Assembly: GCA_036939975.1 (NCBI GenBank)
Contig: JALLPB010000374.1
Location: 1-16,854, forward strand
Direction: 5' to 3'
Source: Cyclostephanos tholiformis
Lineage: Eukaryota; Bacillariophyta; Thalassiosirophyceae; Thalassiosirales; Thalassiosiraceae
Length of the DNA: 16,854 nucleotides
The notes under the pieces are model-generated. The model was given only the letters and a program-made list of their open reading frames with translations. It ran no database searches and was not told the DNA's origin. Of this stretch, positions 1 through 7,923 are shown one piece after another (the first letter of the stretch is position 1; every line of letters begins with the position of its first letter). A program made the position numbers and the translations under genes.

Positions 1-2
1 AA

Positions 3-763
3 GCCTTCGAGGAGGCTGAACTAGTGAATCTTCTCCTTCACATGTGCCCCAAGTCTTGGCAGGATCAGTATGATCTTACGCAGGATTCACTTCCCCAGAG
101 CATTAGGAAGCTATAGGGTGTTCTTGAGAACATTGAAAAATGTGTAGCAAATTCCAACACCAAGGAAAAGGCTGTGAAGGAAAGTACTGAGAAAGCCACT
201 GGAAAAGGTAAACAAAAGGGTACTAATTCCATGAATTTTGAATTCCCAAGAAGGTGAAAGTTGAGAAAAGCTGTTCACTGTGCCAGAAACATGGGGGTGC
301 GCATGCGACCCACAATACCGGTCGTGAGTGCCATAAGTAGGAGAAGGATGGAACCCTTAAGAATGGTTTCAGCAAGAAAGCAGCCATTGGACAAAAGCGC
401 CATGGTAACGGTAAGAAAGACCATGCAAATTCCTTCGTACAGTTCATAGAATGCTTCTCGAAACTTGAGAAAGCTGTCGAAAAGACCCAGAAGCTCACAA
501 AAGAAGAAATGTTGCCAAGAATACAGTGACTCAAGTGATTTCAACTCGGAATAGGATAAAGGGTATGGTAGTCCTGTAGGATCCCGTAGCAACAAAAATC
601 TAAATTAGATATATGTGTTACTCCCTCCAGTCCAATTAAAACTACTGTAGCTAGTAAAATTACTAGTATCAGCAAAAATCCCAATCACAATAAGATAAAA
701 CACTCACCCCCTTCAAATGAAAAGGGGAAGGTGAAGGCAGTAGTGGCAGTGGCTAAGTACAGC
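3..763 (+). mobile_element. Decayed Copia-like retrotransposon gag fragment
   Basis: This is a remnant of a retroelement gag, the capsid/nucleocapsid precursor. Seen: frame 3 reads as coding from base 3 but has a stop at 114-116 and another near 254. Near 245 the sense switches to frame 2, which gives a zinc-knuckle-like segment (bases about 269-335) with CxxC, then HGGxHxxH and a final Cys. A stop at 338-340 interrupts it. A Lys-rich stretch follows, and near 500 the sense moves to frame 3, with an acidic/Ser segment ending in a stop near 560. A Ser/Thr/Lys-rich stretch then runs to about 763. The THNT-x3-C pattern resembles gag of diatom Copia elements (family knowledge from memory). No protease, integrase or reverse transcriptase is present, and the 5' part lies outside the window. 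The several stops and frame changes argue for an old dead copy, cut off on the right by the element at 764. The gag call is fairly safe; the family is less so. Confidence 0.6.
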
Positions 764-790
764 CTTGGCTGGTAATGTCGGCGACATGTC
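764..790 (+). repeat. Left terminal inverted repeat
   Basis: This 27-base segment pairs with the reverse complement of 1636-1662 at 23 of 27 positions, with 15 of 16 identical in the outer part. It runs into two adjoining 11-base direct copies of TGTCGGCGACA at 776-786 and 787-797. Confidence 0.6.
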
Positions 791-894
791 GGCGACAAGG
801 CGAAATGTCGCCAATTTTTGCCCCGAAAGGCCAATTTTGGTGACATGGTTTTAACTGTGTCGGCACACTTTTGTGTCGCGTTTTTCCGACACAG
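776..894. repeat. Left subterminal TGTCGG cluster with hairpins
   Basis: TGTCGG occurs at 776, 787 and 858, and its complement CCGACA at 886. A 5-base stem GGCGA/TCGCC sits at 799-803 and 808-812. A perfect 9-base inverted repeat CTGTGTCGG/CCGACACAG lies at 855-863 and 886-894 with a 22-base loop. The cluster is confined to the end of the inverted-repeat element. Confidence 0.55.
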
Positions 895-1012
895 ACGGAC
901 CAAAGACAGACGACAAAAAAGAGGGCACTATCTAATTCCCATGTGACGGCTTGCAAACCCAAAAAAAGAGGACCCATAGAGCACGACAAACAACATCTCA
1001 AGAACGCCTCCT

Positions 1013-1390
1013 CCCGTTGCCGCCTCCCCTGCCCTGCCACCTGCGTTGCCGTGCCCCCGCCGCCACCACCACCGCCGTGCTGCTTCCGTCGCCGTGCCAC
1101 CGCTGTCACCATGCTGCCGCAGCCACCATTGCCATCGCCGTGCCCCCGCCGCCACCGCCTCCATGCCATGCCAGGCTGCTGCCACCATCACCCCCACCGC
1201 CGTGCTCTTAGACATAGTTGTAGTCATAGTAGTATTAGTAGTAGTGGTAGTCGTTGTTATTGTCGTCGTGATTCTACTTAGTGATTGTTGTCTGCTGTCT
1301 GTGCCTGTTGTCATCGTCATTGTTGTTGCTATTGCCATCGTTGTCGTCGTCATTGCCATCGTTGTCGCCATTGTCATTGCCGTTACAATC
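1013..1390. repeat. Simple-sequence tract (CCR-rich then GTY-rich)
   Basis: Imperfect trinucleotide DNA. About 1013-1205 is rich in CCG/CCA/GCC units, and about 1205-1390 is rich in GTT/GTC/GTA units. Open frames across it encode only Pro/His/Arg/Cys or Val/Ile runs, as expected from simple repeats, so no gene is called here. It forms the core of the inverted-repeat element. Confidence 0.8.
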
Positions 1391-1483
1391 CCCCTCCTCT
1401 TCTGTGTCTATTTGATTGTTGTATTTCCGCTGCCGCCGCTGTTGTTGTCGTCATCATCTCATTGCCTGCACCACCGTTATGTG

Positions 1484-1592
1484 CCGACATGTCACAATTT
1501 ACACAAGCCGACATGACACCGACATGGTGTCTGACGAGCCGACACGGTGCAATGTTGCCGACATGGTCTGTGTCGTGTTGGCAACATTGCAC
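1484..1592. repeat. Right subterminal CCGACA cluster with hairpins
   Basis: CCGACA occurs at 1484, 1508, 1519, 1539 and 1558. A perfect 6-base stem GACACC/GGTGTC with a 5-base loop lies at 1515-1531. A perfect 13-base inverted repeat GTGCAATGTTGCC/GGCAACATTGCAC lies at 1547-1559 and 1580-1592 with a 20-base loop. The motif orientation is opposite to that of the left cluster. Confidence 0.6.
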
Positions 1593-1635
1593 TGACATGT
1601 TGGCATGTCTGTCGTTTTGGGGGGGGGAAATCCCT

Positions 1636-1662
1636 GACACGTCACTGACATTTCCAGCCAAG
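1636..1662 (-). repeat. Right terminal inverted repeat
   Basis: The reverse complement of this stretch starts CTTGGCTGGAAATGTC and matches the left end at 764-790 with four differences. Read on the minus strand it also looks continuous with the open frame of the broken gene that ends here, so the boundary between element and host gene is uncertain by some bases. Confidence 0.6.
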
Positions 1663-3114
1663 AAATTAACTCCAGCAACATAAGCAGACAAAGTGTCTTT
1701 ACCACAACAGGATGCTTTTAGAGTTGTTAGCTCTTGACCATTCTTGCCTTCCAAAATGTTATACAATGCAGCAAAGGCATTATCTCCATCAATAAGCATG
1801 ACACAGGTACCTTTGAGGATCCTCTTTGAGTCAGAGCCATAAAATTGCACTTCAATGTGGGCTTCCTTTGTGGTTTTGTGTGTCTTCTCCACCTTGGCAA
1901 AGACTTAGCTTTGAGCATGAAAAACACAGTCTCCTAAGTTCAATAATAACAGCACATGACACATGGTATGCTTTGGTGTCTTCTTAGGAGCAGTGGGTCC
2001 TTTCTTATTTGATACAAGCTTTTTGCTCTTCTTTATCAGCATATAATGATGACAAAGGGAACAGAAGGTAATTGATGCATTTTCATGCATTGGTGTGTTC
2101 TTGATCCTGCGCTTTCTGGAGATGCAGAAGTCCTTTGATTCAATGTAGAATTCTTCCTCAACAAGAGTCTGATTATACAAAAACTTGGAACAAAACACGT
2201 GAGCTCCATGGTTGCAATTAATGCAAAGAGAAATAGAATGTTCAGTCCCATCCTTGTTTTGGTGGCACAGATAAAATCATCCTCATCATCCTCTTTTATG
2301 ACATCAAAAGGTTCACTACCTTTTGGGGCCAACCTGTGTTCCTGTTTGATTGCCAAAATGCTGGCATCTTCAACACACTGGGCATTTGGCATTTGGAGTT
2401 TGGCCTCCTCCTGCTTATGCTTGTCCACCTGAGCCCTCATATGCTCTTTCCCCATTGATGAGCACTTTAATGCTTTGTCATCATTGTCATCATCGTCATC
2501 TCCCTCAGGCCTCGGAGGTAACCCAAAGGCCAACTTCTCAGAAACAGTACACCCAGCTTGATGAGTTCCCAAATGCTTGAGATCTTCCAGCAGATCAGGG
2601 GCATACATAGCAGTATGATGAGTTGGGTGAGCAACCGGACACATAATGCATGGTCCTTGTGGCTGTCCTTAATTGACATTAGTACAAGAGGGGCACAGAC
2701 AGGAAGTACCTCTGGTTGGGGAACAGCAGCATATTTTTCTGCACTGCACGCTAAATACATGGCTGCATGAGAAGGGGTATTGGGGATGACTGGCAGATCG
2801 TGGTTCTGCTTCTCATGCTTCTTTTGGATTTCATTCAGGGTTTGCTTGAGATCATGCACGCGTTTTTGGACATGTTCACCAGCGCATGTGGCTGTGATGC
2901 CACTAAGCTTGCCCATGCTCTTGACACGCCGATGGATGATAGGTTCCCCAACAGCTACTGCAAGCACACTGATGATATCATGCGATGGCATGGAGATGTG
3001 GGATGATGAGGAAAGGAATGAGAGGGAGAGGGCAAGAGCGCCAGATGAAGTACTAATTTCAAGGCAACAAGAGAACGTACAAAAAACAAATCCAGCAAAA
3101 TCAGTCCACTGCAA
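1663..3114 (-). pseudogene. Broken gene with Cys/His-rich zinc-finger-like segments, unknown function
   Basis: Minus-strand coding sense runs through three frames. The upstream part (about 2650-2960) has a Lys/Glu-rich, probably coiled-coil stretch. A frame change near 2645 leads to a part with an Asp run (about 2480-2500) and a Lys/Gln/Glu-rich region. A second change near 2255 leads to a Cys/His segment containing CINC, HGAH and VFC (about 2185-2262), followed by a second Cys group CSLCHH near 2055. A stop at 1905-1907 interrupts the same frame, which then stays open to the inverted-repeat element at 1662. Short introns could explain one frame change, but the in-frame stop and the abrupt 3' end favour a pseudogene. 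The Cys/His spacing suggests zinc binding (inference). I do not recognise the family. The 5' end is uncertain. It may be a host gene or transposon cargo. Confidence 0.4.
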
Positions 3115-3383
3115 GGAACGAGGCAGTCCAAAAGATGGACCATAAGGTTCTTGGCAATAATTTGTAATTCGGTCGAAAAAAAGGTCGATTGCAAGGGAGG
3201 CCTGACCCTGCCTTAATTTGTTGCGACCTACTACTATTTACGGTATGTATGTATGGTACAATATTCCAACTCTAACTACCAGTAAATTCATTTATTTTCC
3301 CTCAGATTAAAATAATATTTGCACTCTAATTGCATCACATTGCACCGCTAATCATTGAGAAGCACGGAATCAGGGACAGCAAC
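3115..3383. other. Spacer downstream of the TMEM184-like gene
   Basis: AT-richer non-coding DNA between the broken gene and the 3' end of the TMEM184-like gene, probably holding that gene's 3' UTR on the minus strand. It contains a short GTATG-type repeat (GGTATGTATGTATGG, 3242-3256) and an A/T-rich stretch at 3290-3325. No gene or RNA is seen. Confidence 0.6.
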
Positions 3384-5783
3384 TCATGTGTGGATCTTAC
3401 TTTCGATGATCTTCTTTGGAGCAGAGGGGCTGGCTGCGGTCCGTGACTTGGCCTTTTGACGCTTCGACGACCTCGAAAATAAATCGTATTCATCAGAAGT
3501 TGCCGCATGTTGCAAGAGTGTCTTCTTCTCCACATTAAACTCGCCCTTAAATATCCCAACACTTTCGTCTAACACGTCACGAGGTAGCAGAGTACTATCT
3601 AATAATGCACGAACGAATCCTTGTCGCTCATGTCGTGATCTAGAAACAAATCTTTGATCCTGTAGACCATCCTCGTTCTTCACTTCACCGCCCGTGCTCT
3701 CTTTGTCGTCAGCTTCGTATACTGTGCTGCAGTCACCAGTATGAGTTTCAAACTCGTTTCCTTCCTGGGATGCCAAAGGCGAGATTAATGGCCCTAATTC
3801 TACATCACAACTACCCCCATATTCCCCTTCACCACTGCTTTTACTACACGCACTTTTGTCATCGCCCCTGCGATATCCATGCCGGCCCTTCCTCCCGAGT
3901 CGCCTGACTCCGTTTGGCGTATGATGGCCCGCACGCTGCACGATCCCCAACGGCTCTAGATAATCCGTGTGGGGAAAGACGAAGGTATGCACTATTGCGG
4001 CGACGAACATTTCTATGCAAATGAGCCAGTCTTGCAAGCCCTTCGCGACGGCCTCTGACGTCCACTCCCTGCCATTATCGAAGGATGTGTAGTGCGGGAT
4101 CATGCCCATTTGAAACAGGATGGATATGCCCAAACTCTGCCACCAGGTGAAGAACACCAAGGCCTTTACGCTGATGAATTTTCCCACGGGCCGGATCGGG
4201 CCCAACTCATTCTTCAATGCGTAATAAAAGAAGACGAGGCAGTAAAGCGCCCAACACTGACTCAGATTCGTCACGATGCATATGTACAGGTAGCCCCCAC
4301 GGGGGGTGAAGTCCCCTTCCTTGTACAGTCCATACATTTCCAGCAACATGACGAAGACGGCGGACGTAAATTTGAGCAGAACATACTGCAATACTCCAAA
4401 TTTACACCGTACGAAGAAGGGAGACGTCCAACGAACGCGCTTGGAGACACGCTGCGGCGATATTGGTCCACCACCGCGAGGCTTATTGTTCGGCGTGTGG
4501 GGCAGGGACGATACGGGCTGTCCCATCACCCACGGCCTCACGCAGTATCCCAATCCCCATATATGCGCTCCGCGAGTTGGACTCTTATCCTTCAGGATCA
4601 GGATCAACGCCTCCTCCCCCCCCAGGACCTCGACGAGGAATTGGAAGAAACTCAACAGTACGAACGATTCGTAAAAGTCGCGCAACGTCTCGACGTATAT
4701 CGCGTAGGTGTGAAATCTTAGACACAGCCACGATTCGATGGAGTATATGGGTACCATCCACAAAATACGCACGACGTAGCACTGCACGTTCGGTTGGTAG
4801 TAATTCTTGAGATGCATGATGATACCGCACATCGCGATGGGAAATCCCAGCAATACGAACGCCCCCGCCGAGAACCAGGCGATGAGATGCGAGTCGGTGC
4901 CGTTCATCTTGAGCTCGCGACTGTACCATACCACGCCGACAATCATCGCGATGAAACTGCCCCAGAGCAGTATCCTAGCGACGAAGTTCATTACCGATAC
5001 GGTGGTGCGCAGTACCTGTCGGGACGAATCGATGCAGAACCTTCGTACCTTGCCACATCCCATGGCCGCGGCCGATCCGCCACCGACGGCGGATGGGACG
5101 GGATGATGCGACGGTGGGACTCCGTCGTCGTAATCGTAGTCGTCGTCGTCGTCGTCCGCGCCTGAATCCGCCTTCGCCGCGGAGGGACGACGTCGCCGGC
5201 GATGTCGATCGTCGTCGTCTATACGTTCGTACATGCCACCGCCGCCGCCGCCGCCGCCGCCGATATTGGATTTTTTCCTCTTGAGGCACAATCGCGACCG
5301 AGACGACCTCCCGCCGCTATCGTCCGAGTATCCACCCACCGACGTTCCCCCCCCCGATTTCATCCGTAGTCGGGACCTCATCATCGCGAACGTCGGATTG
5401 GGAGGAGGGGGGGGGGGGCGAGATGCCATCGCCATTTCCGCCCCGCGAGGCGATGACGATGACGACGACGCCTCCGAATCATCGCCATCCGACTTGGCAT
5501 CGTCGTCGACGTCGCCCCCGGCAAGTCCCCCCCCCCCTCCCCCGTGGCCGCATCTAACGCCCCCCCCCCCCGCGAGGATGTCGCCGCGACCGCCATCGCC
5601 ATCGCCATCGCCAACGTCATCGTCAATATTCGTGATGCCGACATCTATGAAACCCTCCTCGTCTACGTCGAATTCGTTAACGACGGTGGCGTCCTCGTCG
5701 TCGTCGTCGGCACCGACGAGAACCGCGGTCGGGTCCATTCGGGAAGGGGGGCCGGGGTGGATGAGGACAGGGCCCTCCCGCAT
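3384..5783 (-). CDS. TMEM184 / OST-alpha family seven-transmembrane protein
   Basis: A 799-residue polytopic membrane protein of the organic solute transporter alpha/TMEM184 (DUF300) family; members lie in plasma or endosomal/vacuolar membranes and their substrates are mostly unsettled. Hydrophobic segments lie at about 264-287, 300-325, 335-352, 368-390, 463-485, 497-522, 537-560 and 586-604. Family signatures are VRILWMVPIYSIESW (338-352), YVETLRDFYESFV (363-375), LGGE (387-390), KFGVLQY (461-467) and the final segment from DWLICIE. Residues 1-250 are low-complexity Asp, Gly, Ser and Arg with no family match, so the membrane core begins after about 260. The loop at about 420-455 seems longer than usual. 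The C-terminal tail (605-799) is polar. The first ATG is used; Met16 (5738) and Met241 are alternatives. Single exon, divergent from the PDI-like gene. Family call firm; N-terminus unsure. Confidence 0.92.
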   Translation of the reverse strand: MREGPVLIHPGPPSRMDPTAVLVGADDDDEDATVVNEFDVDEEGFIDVGITNIDDDVGDGDGDGGRGDILAGGGGVRCGHGGGGGGLAGGDVDDDAKSDGDDSEASSSSSSPRGAEMAMASRPPPPPPNPTFAMMRSRLRMKSGGGTSVGGYSDDSGGRSSRSRLCLKRKKSNIGGGGGGGGGMYERIDDDDRHRRRRRPSAAKADSGADDDDDDYDYDDGVPPSHHPVPSAVGGGSAAAMGCGKVRRFCIDSSRQVLRTTVSVMNFVARILLWGSFIAMIVGVVWYSRELKMNGTDSHLIAWFSAGAFVLLGFPIAMCGIIMHLKNYYQPNVQCYVVRILWMVPIYSIESWLCLRFHTYAIYVETLRDFYESFVLLSFFQFLVEVLGGEEALILILKDKSPTRGAHIWGLGYCVRPWVMGQPVSSLPHTPNNKPRGGGPISPQRVSKRVRWTSPFFVRCKFGVLQYVLLKFTSAVFVMLLEMYGLYKEGDFTPRGGYLYICIVTNLSQCWALYCLVFFYYALKNELGPIRPVGKFISVKALVFFTWWQSLGISILFQMGMIPHYTSFDNGREWTSEAVAKGLQDWLICIEMFVAAIVHTFVFPHTDYLEPLGIVQRAGHHTPNGVRRLGRKGRHGYRRGDDKSACSKSSGEGEYGGSCDVELGPLISPLASQEGNEFETHTGDCSTVYEADDKESTGGEVKNEDGLQDQRFVSRSRHERQGFVRALLDSTLLPRDVLDESVGIFKGEFNVEKKTLLQHAATSDEYDLFSRSSKRQKAKSRTAASPSAPKKIIESKIHT
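5239..5262. repeat. CCG trinucleotide run in the TMEM184-like N-terminal region
   Basis: A near-perfect CCG array encodes nine consecutive Gly on the minus strand (residues about 175-183). Nearby homopolymers at 5407-5418 (12 G), 5527-5537 (11 C) and 5560-5571 (12 C) encode Pro or Gly runs in the same exon. All are slippage-prone, yet the frame stays open through them. Confidence 0.8.
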
Positions 5784-6006
5784 TTATATTATGTTCGGAT
5801 GTGACGGATTCGGATTGCGGTCGACGAATGGGTGGAGGCCGGAGAGATGATATTATGGACGAGTAAGAGGCATGGAGCTTCGTTTCGTGTCTTCTGTCTC
5901 TGTGGAATGCGATGGGGGCTCTTGACTCTCTCGATCAATCCTTTTTGGTCGTATTACGTAGTAAAATATGGTTTGTGTCTCGAAAAAACGAATGGGATAA
6001 TTTTTC

Positions 6007-6031
6007 GGGGGGCCGGGGGGGGTTGGGGTGG
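6007..6031 (+). other. G-rich tract, possible G-quadruplex
   Basis: G runs of 6, 8, 4 and 2 are separated by CC, TT and T. Splitting the run of eight gives four G-triplets close together, enough for a quadruplex on the plus strand. Whether it folds in the cell is not known. Confidence 0.35.
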
Positions 6032-6150
6032 TCTGAAAGAAAAAAGAGAGAAAACAATAAGTATGGCGATACCCCCCCCTTTTTAGCTTTTCCGCCCGCG
6101 CAAAAAAAATGACCGTTGCCCTTGCTTGGCTTGGGTTGCTTCTGTTGCCC

Positions 6151-6181
6151 TATCGTATGGTACCTATGGTACGATACGATA
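6151..6181. promoter_or_regulatory. Near-perfect palindrome in divergent promoter
   Basis: The arms TATCGTATGGTACC (6151-6164) and GGTACGATACGATA (6168-6181) pair at 13 of 14 positions around a TAT centre. It lies about 170 bases before the PDI-like ATG and about 370 bases before the TMEM184-like ATG. A related dyad occurs in the other divergent promoter at 9067-9098. It could be a dimeric factor site or a small repeat copy. Confidence 0.5.
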
Positions 6182-6353
6182 CCATCCCAGCCGGCCGAGC
6201 ATACGACGATGATAGTAGAGGTATGGTACACTATTTTTTATTTCCAGCTCACTTCACTCCAACGCGAGGTATCTCTCACTTGCGCTCGCCTTAAAAGAGT
6301 CATAGTGCGGTGCACGAACATCGCGACGCGAGGGGCCCAAATCATATCAGACG

Positions 6354-7148
6354 ATGCACTCGTTCTTCCTCCATCCACGATTCCTCCTGGGGGTGGTCAT
6401 CCTTGGCACCGCGCGGGAGCGGGTCTCACATGCCTATGCCTACACCTACGAGCCACCAGGTCGAGATCCGACGAGCATCGACAATGCACGATCGTCCGAA
6501 CGAAGCGTCGTTCTCACGTCCGACAACTTCGACGAATTGACCGAGGGCAAATTGGTATTCATAAAATTTTACAGTCCGTACTGTCCGCATTGCAAGACCA
6601 TATCCGCGGCGTGGGATGAATTGGCATCCTACTATCGTGGGCCGACAGACGATGGGGATGATAATGACGACATGGTCAAAGGCAACAATAAAGACATTCT
6701 CATCGGAAGCATCGATTGTTCAGACTCACCCGGGGGCAAGGACCTGTGCGTTAGATTCGAAATCGTCGGACTGCCCACATTACTTTACGGCGACGCGAGC
6801 TTGGGTGGGATATATCTCGAGGAGTACGGTGGAGAAAAGACGTTCGAGGATATGAAATCGTTCGCCGCGAATGCATTGGTCCCTAAATGCAATCCGGGAA
6901 GATTGGATGCCTGCCCTCACGATACGCGCATTGAGATGGAAACGTATATGGCCATGTCGTACCAAGCGCTCGACGATAAGATAAAGGGCATGGAGAAGGA
7001 CAAGGAAGAGCTGAAGGCGTCCTTCAAGGATATGTTTGCCTTGCTGCAAAAAAAGTACGACGAGTACGTCAGGGAGAAGGAAACGCAAATTTTGATGGCA
7101 AAAGTGAATCTAAGGTTGATAAAGGAAATCATTGCAACTAAGGGGTAA
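6354..7148 (+). CDS. PDI-like secretory protein with one thioredoxin domain and a coiled-coil tail
   Basis: A 264-residue protein-disulfide-isomerase-like protein, predicted to act on disulfides in the ER or secretory pathway. Seen: a hydrophobic signal peptide (residues about 4-20), a thioredoxin fold (about 50-178) with active site CPHC at 77-80 preceded by KFYSPY, and the expected cis-proline at Pro141 in GLPTLLYG. Additional Cys occur at 122, 132, 179 and 187. An acidic Asp-rich loop (about 99-106) is inserted within the domain. Residues about 195-255 are Lys/Glu-rich and likely form a coiled coil. Classical PDIs have several domains and CGHC; this has a single domain, CPHC and no KDEL/HDEL-type end, so it may be secreted, Golgi-located or held by a partner. 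The start gives a good signal peptide. Single exon. The thioredoxin/PDI assignment is firm, the location inferred. Confidence 0.88.
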   Translation: MHSFFLHPRFLLGVVILGTARERVSHAYAYTYEPPGRDPTSIDNARSSERSVVLTSDNFDELTEGKLVFIKFYSPYCPHCKTISAAWDELASYYRGPTDDGDDNDDMVKGNNKDILIGSIDCSDSPGGKDLCVRFEIVGLPTLLYGDASLGGIYLEEYGGEKTFEDMKSFAANALVPKCNPGRLDACPHDTRIEMETYMAMSYQALDDKIKGMEKDKEELKASFKDMFALLQKKYDEYVREKETQILMAKVNLRLIKEIIATKG

Positions 7149-7923
7149 GCAGTAACTCGACTCCCTCGGGTGTGCGCGAATTCGAGAGGATGCCTGTCAA
7201 GCTTGTATTCGGTCTCTTAAATCTTGAATGTAGGGATGTTGACTTTAATCTTTGCTACTTACTCTACTCTAGTGATCAAAGTCGTTTGGAATCTGTCACA
7301 GCTAAGAATCCGTAGAATATTGTCATTGCATCTCTCACCAGAGGTAATAGAGTTGATTTACAATTTGGCAACCTTTCTAGATTAAACCTGGATCAAAATT
7401 GGGTTCGCTCAGTTTTCACATCTGCAGATGCTGTCGCTCAACAATATATTCGAGCCATTTGTATATTACTCAAGATACTGAATCCTACCTGATACTTCAG
7501 GCACAATCGCACCCAGTAAATCTGATTGTTCCTTTTTAGAATAAATCCAAGTGTGGGTATGTAAAAAGACGTTCATGTTGAAACTAGATCTGTGCCACCT
7601 GTCGGTGGTTTGCATTCGTACTCCAGTTGAGTCAAAGTTGCATATAATCCAGCTGGGTATCGATATATTATGGAAATGGAAACTGAGTATGTAGTGGATT
7701 CTCGTACAGGAACAGCTAGCATTCATTATAACAAGTTTAACTACTAATCACTTTTTTCATCCCCAATAATTGTTGTTACTTCGTCAGATTCACCATCCCA
7801 TTCGCTAATGTTCATCAGTTAATTATCATCGCACTACGCCCACTCTTTCACATGGGACGAAAAATGAAACCGTTTCTATTCACAAAAATTCAACGTAAAG
7901 CTTCCCTGGCATGTTGATGCGCC
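7149..7923. other. Convergent intergenic region, no clear gene
   Basis: A 775-base spacer between the 3' ends of the PDI-like gene and the carrier, more AT-rich than its neighbours. Both 3' UTRs must lie here. Plus frame 2 from 7274 to 7747 has a somewhat coding-like composition in its last 39 codons (7629-7747), but it contains six internal stops (7313, 7490, 7517, 7523, 7562, 7628), close to chance. I cannot support a gene here; a very old coding relic remains possible. Confidence 0.5.

Larger units (their letters stand above)
764..1662. mobile_element. Putative non-autonomous inverted-repeat element (MITE/foldback-like)
   Basis: An 899-base segment is bounded by inverted copies of a 27-base terminus matching at 23 of 27 positions. 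The outer 16 bases on the left read CTTGGCTGGTAATGTC, and the right end reads the same on the other strand with one difference. Inside the left end TGTCGG is mostly forward; inside the right end it is mostly reversed, as CCGACA. The middle (about 1013-1390) is simple-sequence DNA and no transposase can be recognised. Known: non-autonomous DNA transposons commonly combine terminal inverted repeats with clustered subterminal motifs that bind transposase. Inferred: this is such an element, placed between a dead gag and a dead minus-strand gene. I could not find a convincing target-site duplication next to 764 and 1662, so the exact ends or the class may be wrong. Confidence 0.5.
5784..6353. promoter_or_regulatory. 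Divergent promoter region (TMEM184-like / PDI-like)
   Basis: A 570-base spacer between two genes read outward, so both promoters and 5' UTRs should lie here. It holds a G-rich tract (6007-6031), a C run (about 6070-6077), A-rich stretches and the palindrome at 6151-6181. TATA-like or A/T-rich sequence CTATTTTTTATTT occurs near 6230, about 120 bases before the PDI-like ATG. No further gene is seen; open frames here are short and lack recognisable similarity. Confidence 0.6.

Noticed and set aside
871..1516. Several overlapping plus-strand open frames rich in Pro/His/Arg or Val/Ile
   Set aside because: They come from trinucleotide simple sequence, have no domain or composition of a real protein, and overlap in all frames.
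2955..3085. A possible minus-strand intron with GTACGT and CTTGCAG ends in the broken gene
   Set aside because: The splice ends fit, but there is no recognised protein on either side to confirm continuity, and the in-frame stop at 1905-1907 still breaks the gene.
4092..4721. A 209-codon plus-strand open frame
   Set aside because: It lies antisense to the conserved membrane core of the TMEM184-like gene and has no recognisable features.
5233..5850. A 205-codon plus-strand open frame rich in Pro, Ser and Asp
   Set aside because: It is the complement of the low-complexity N-terminal part of the TMEM184-like gene; repeats open all frames there.
7466..7726. An 86-codon minus-strand open frame between the PDI-like gene and the carrier
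   Set aside because: It has no start context, domain or similarity that I can recognise, and its length is within chance for AT-rich spacer DNA.
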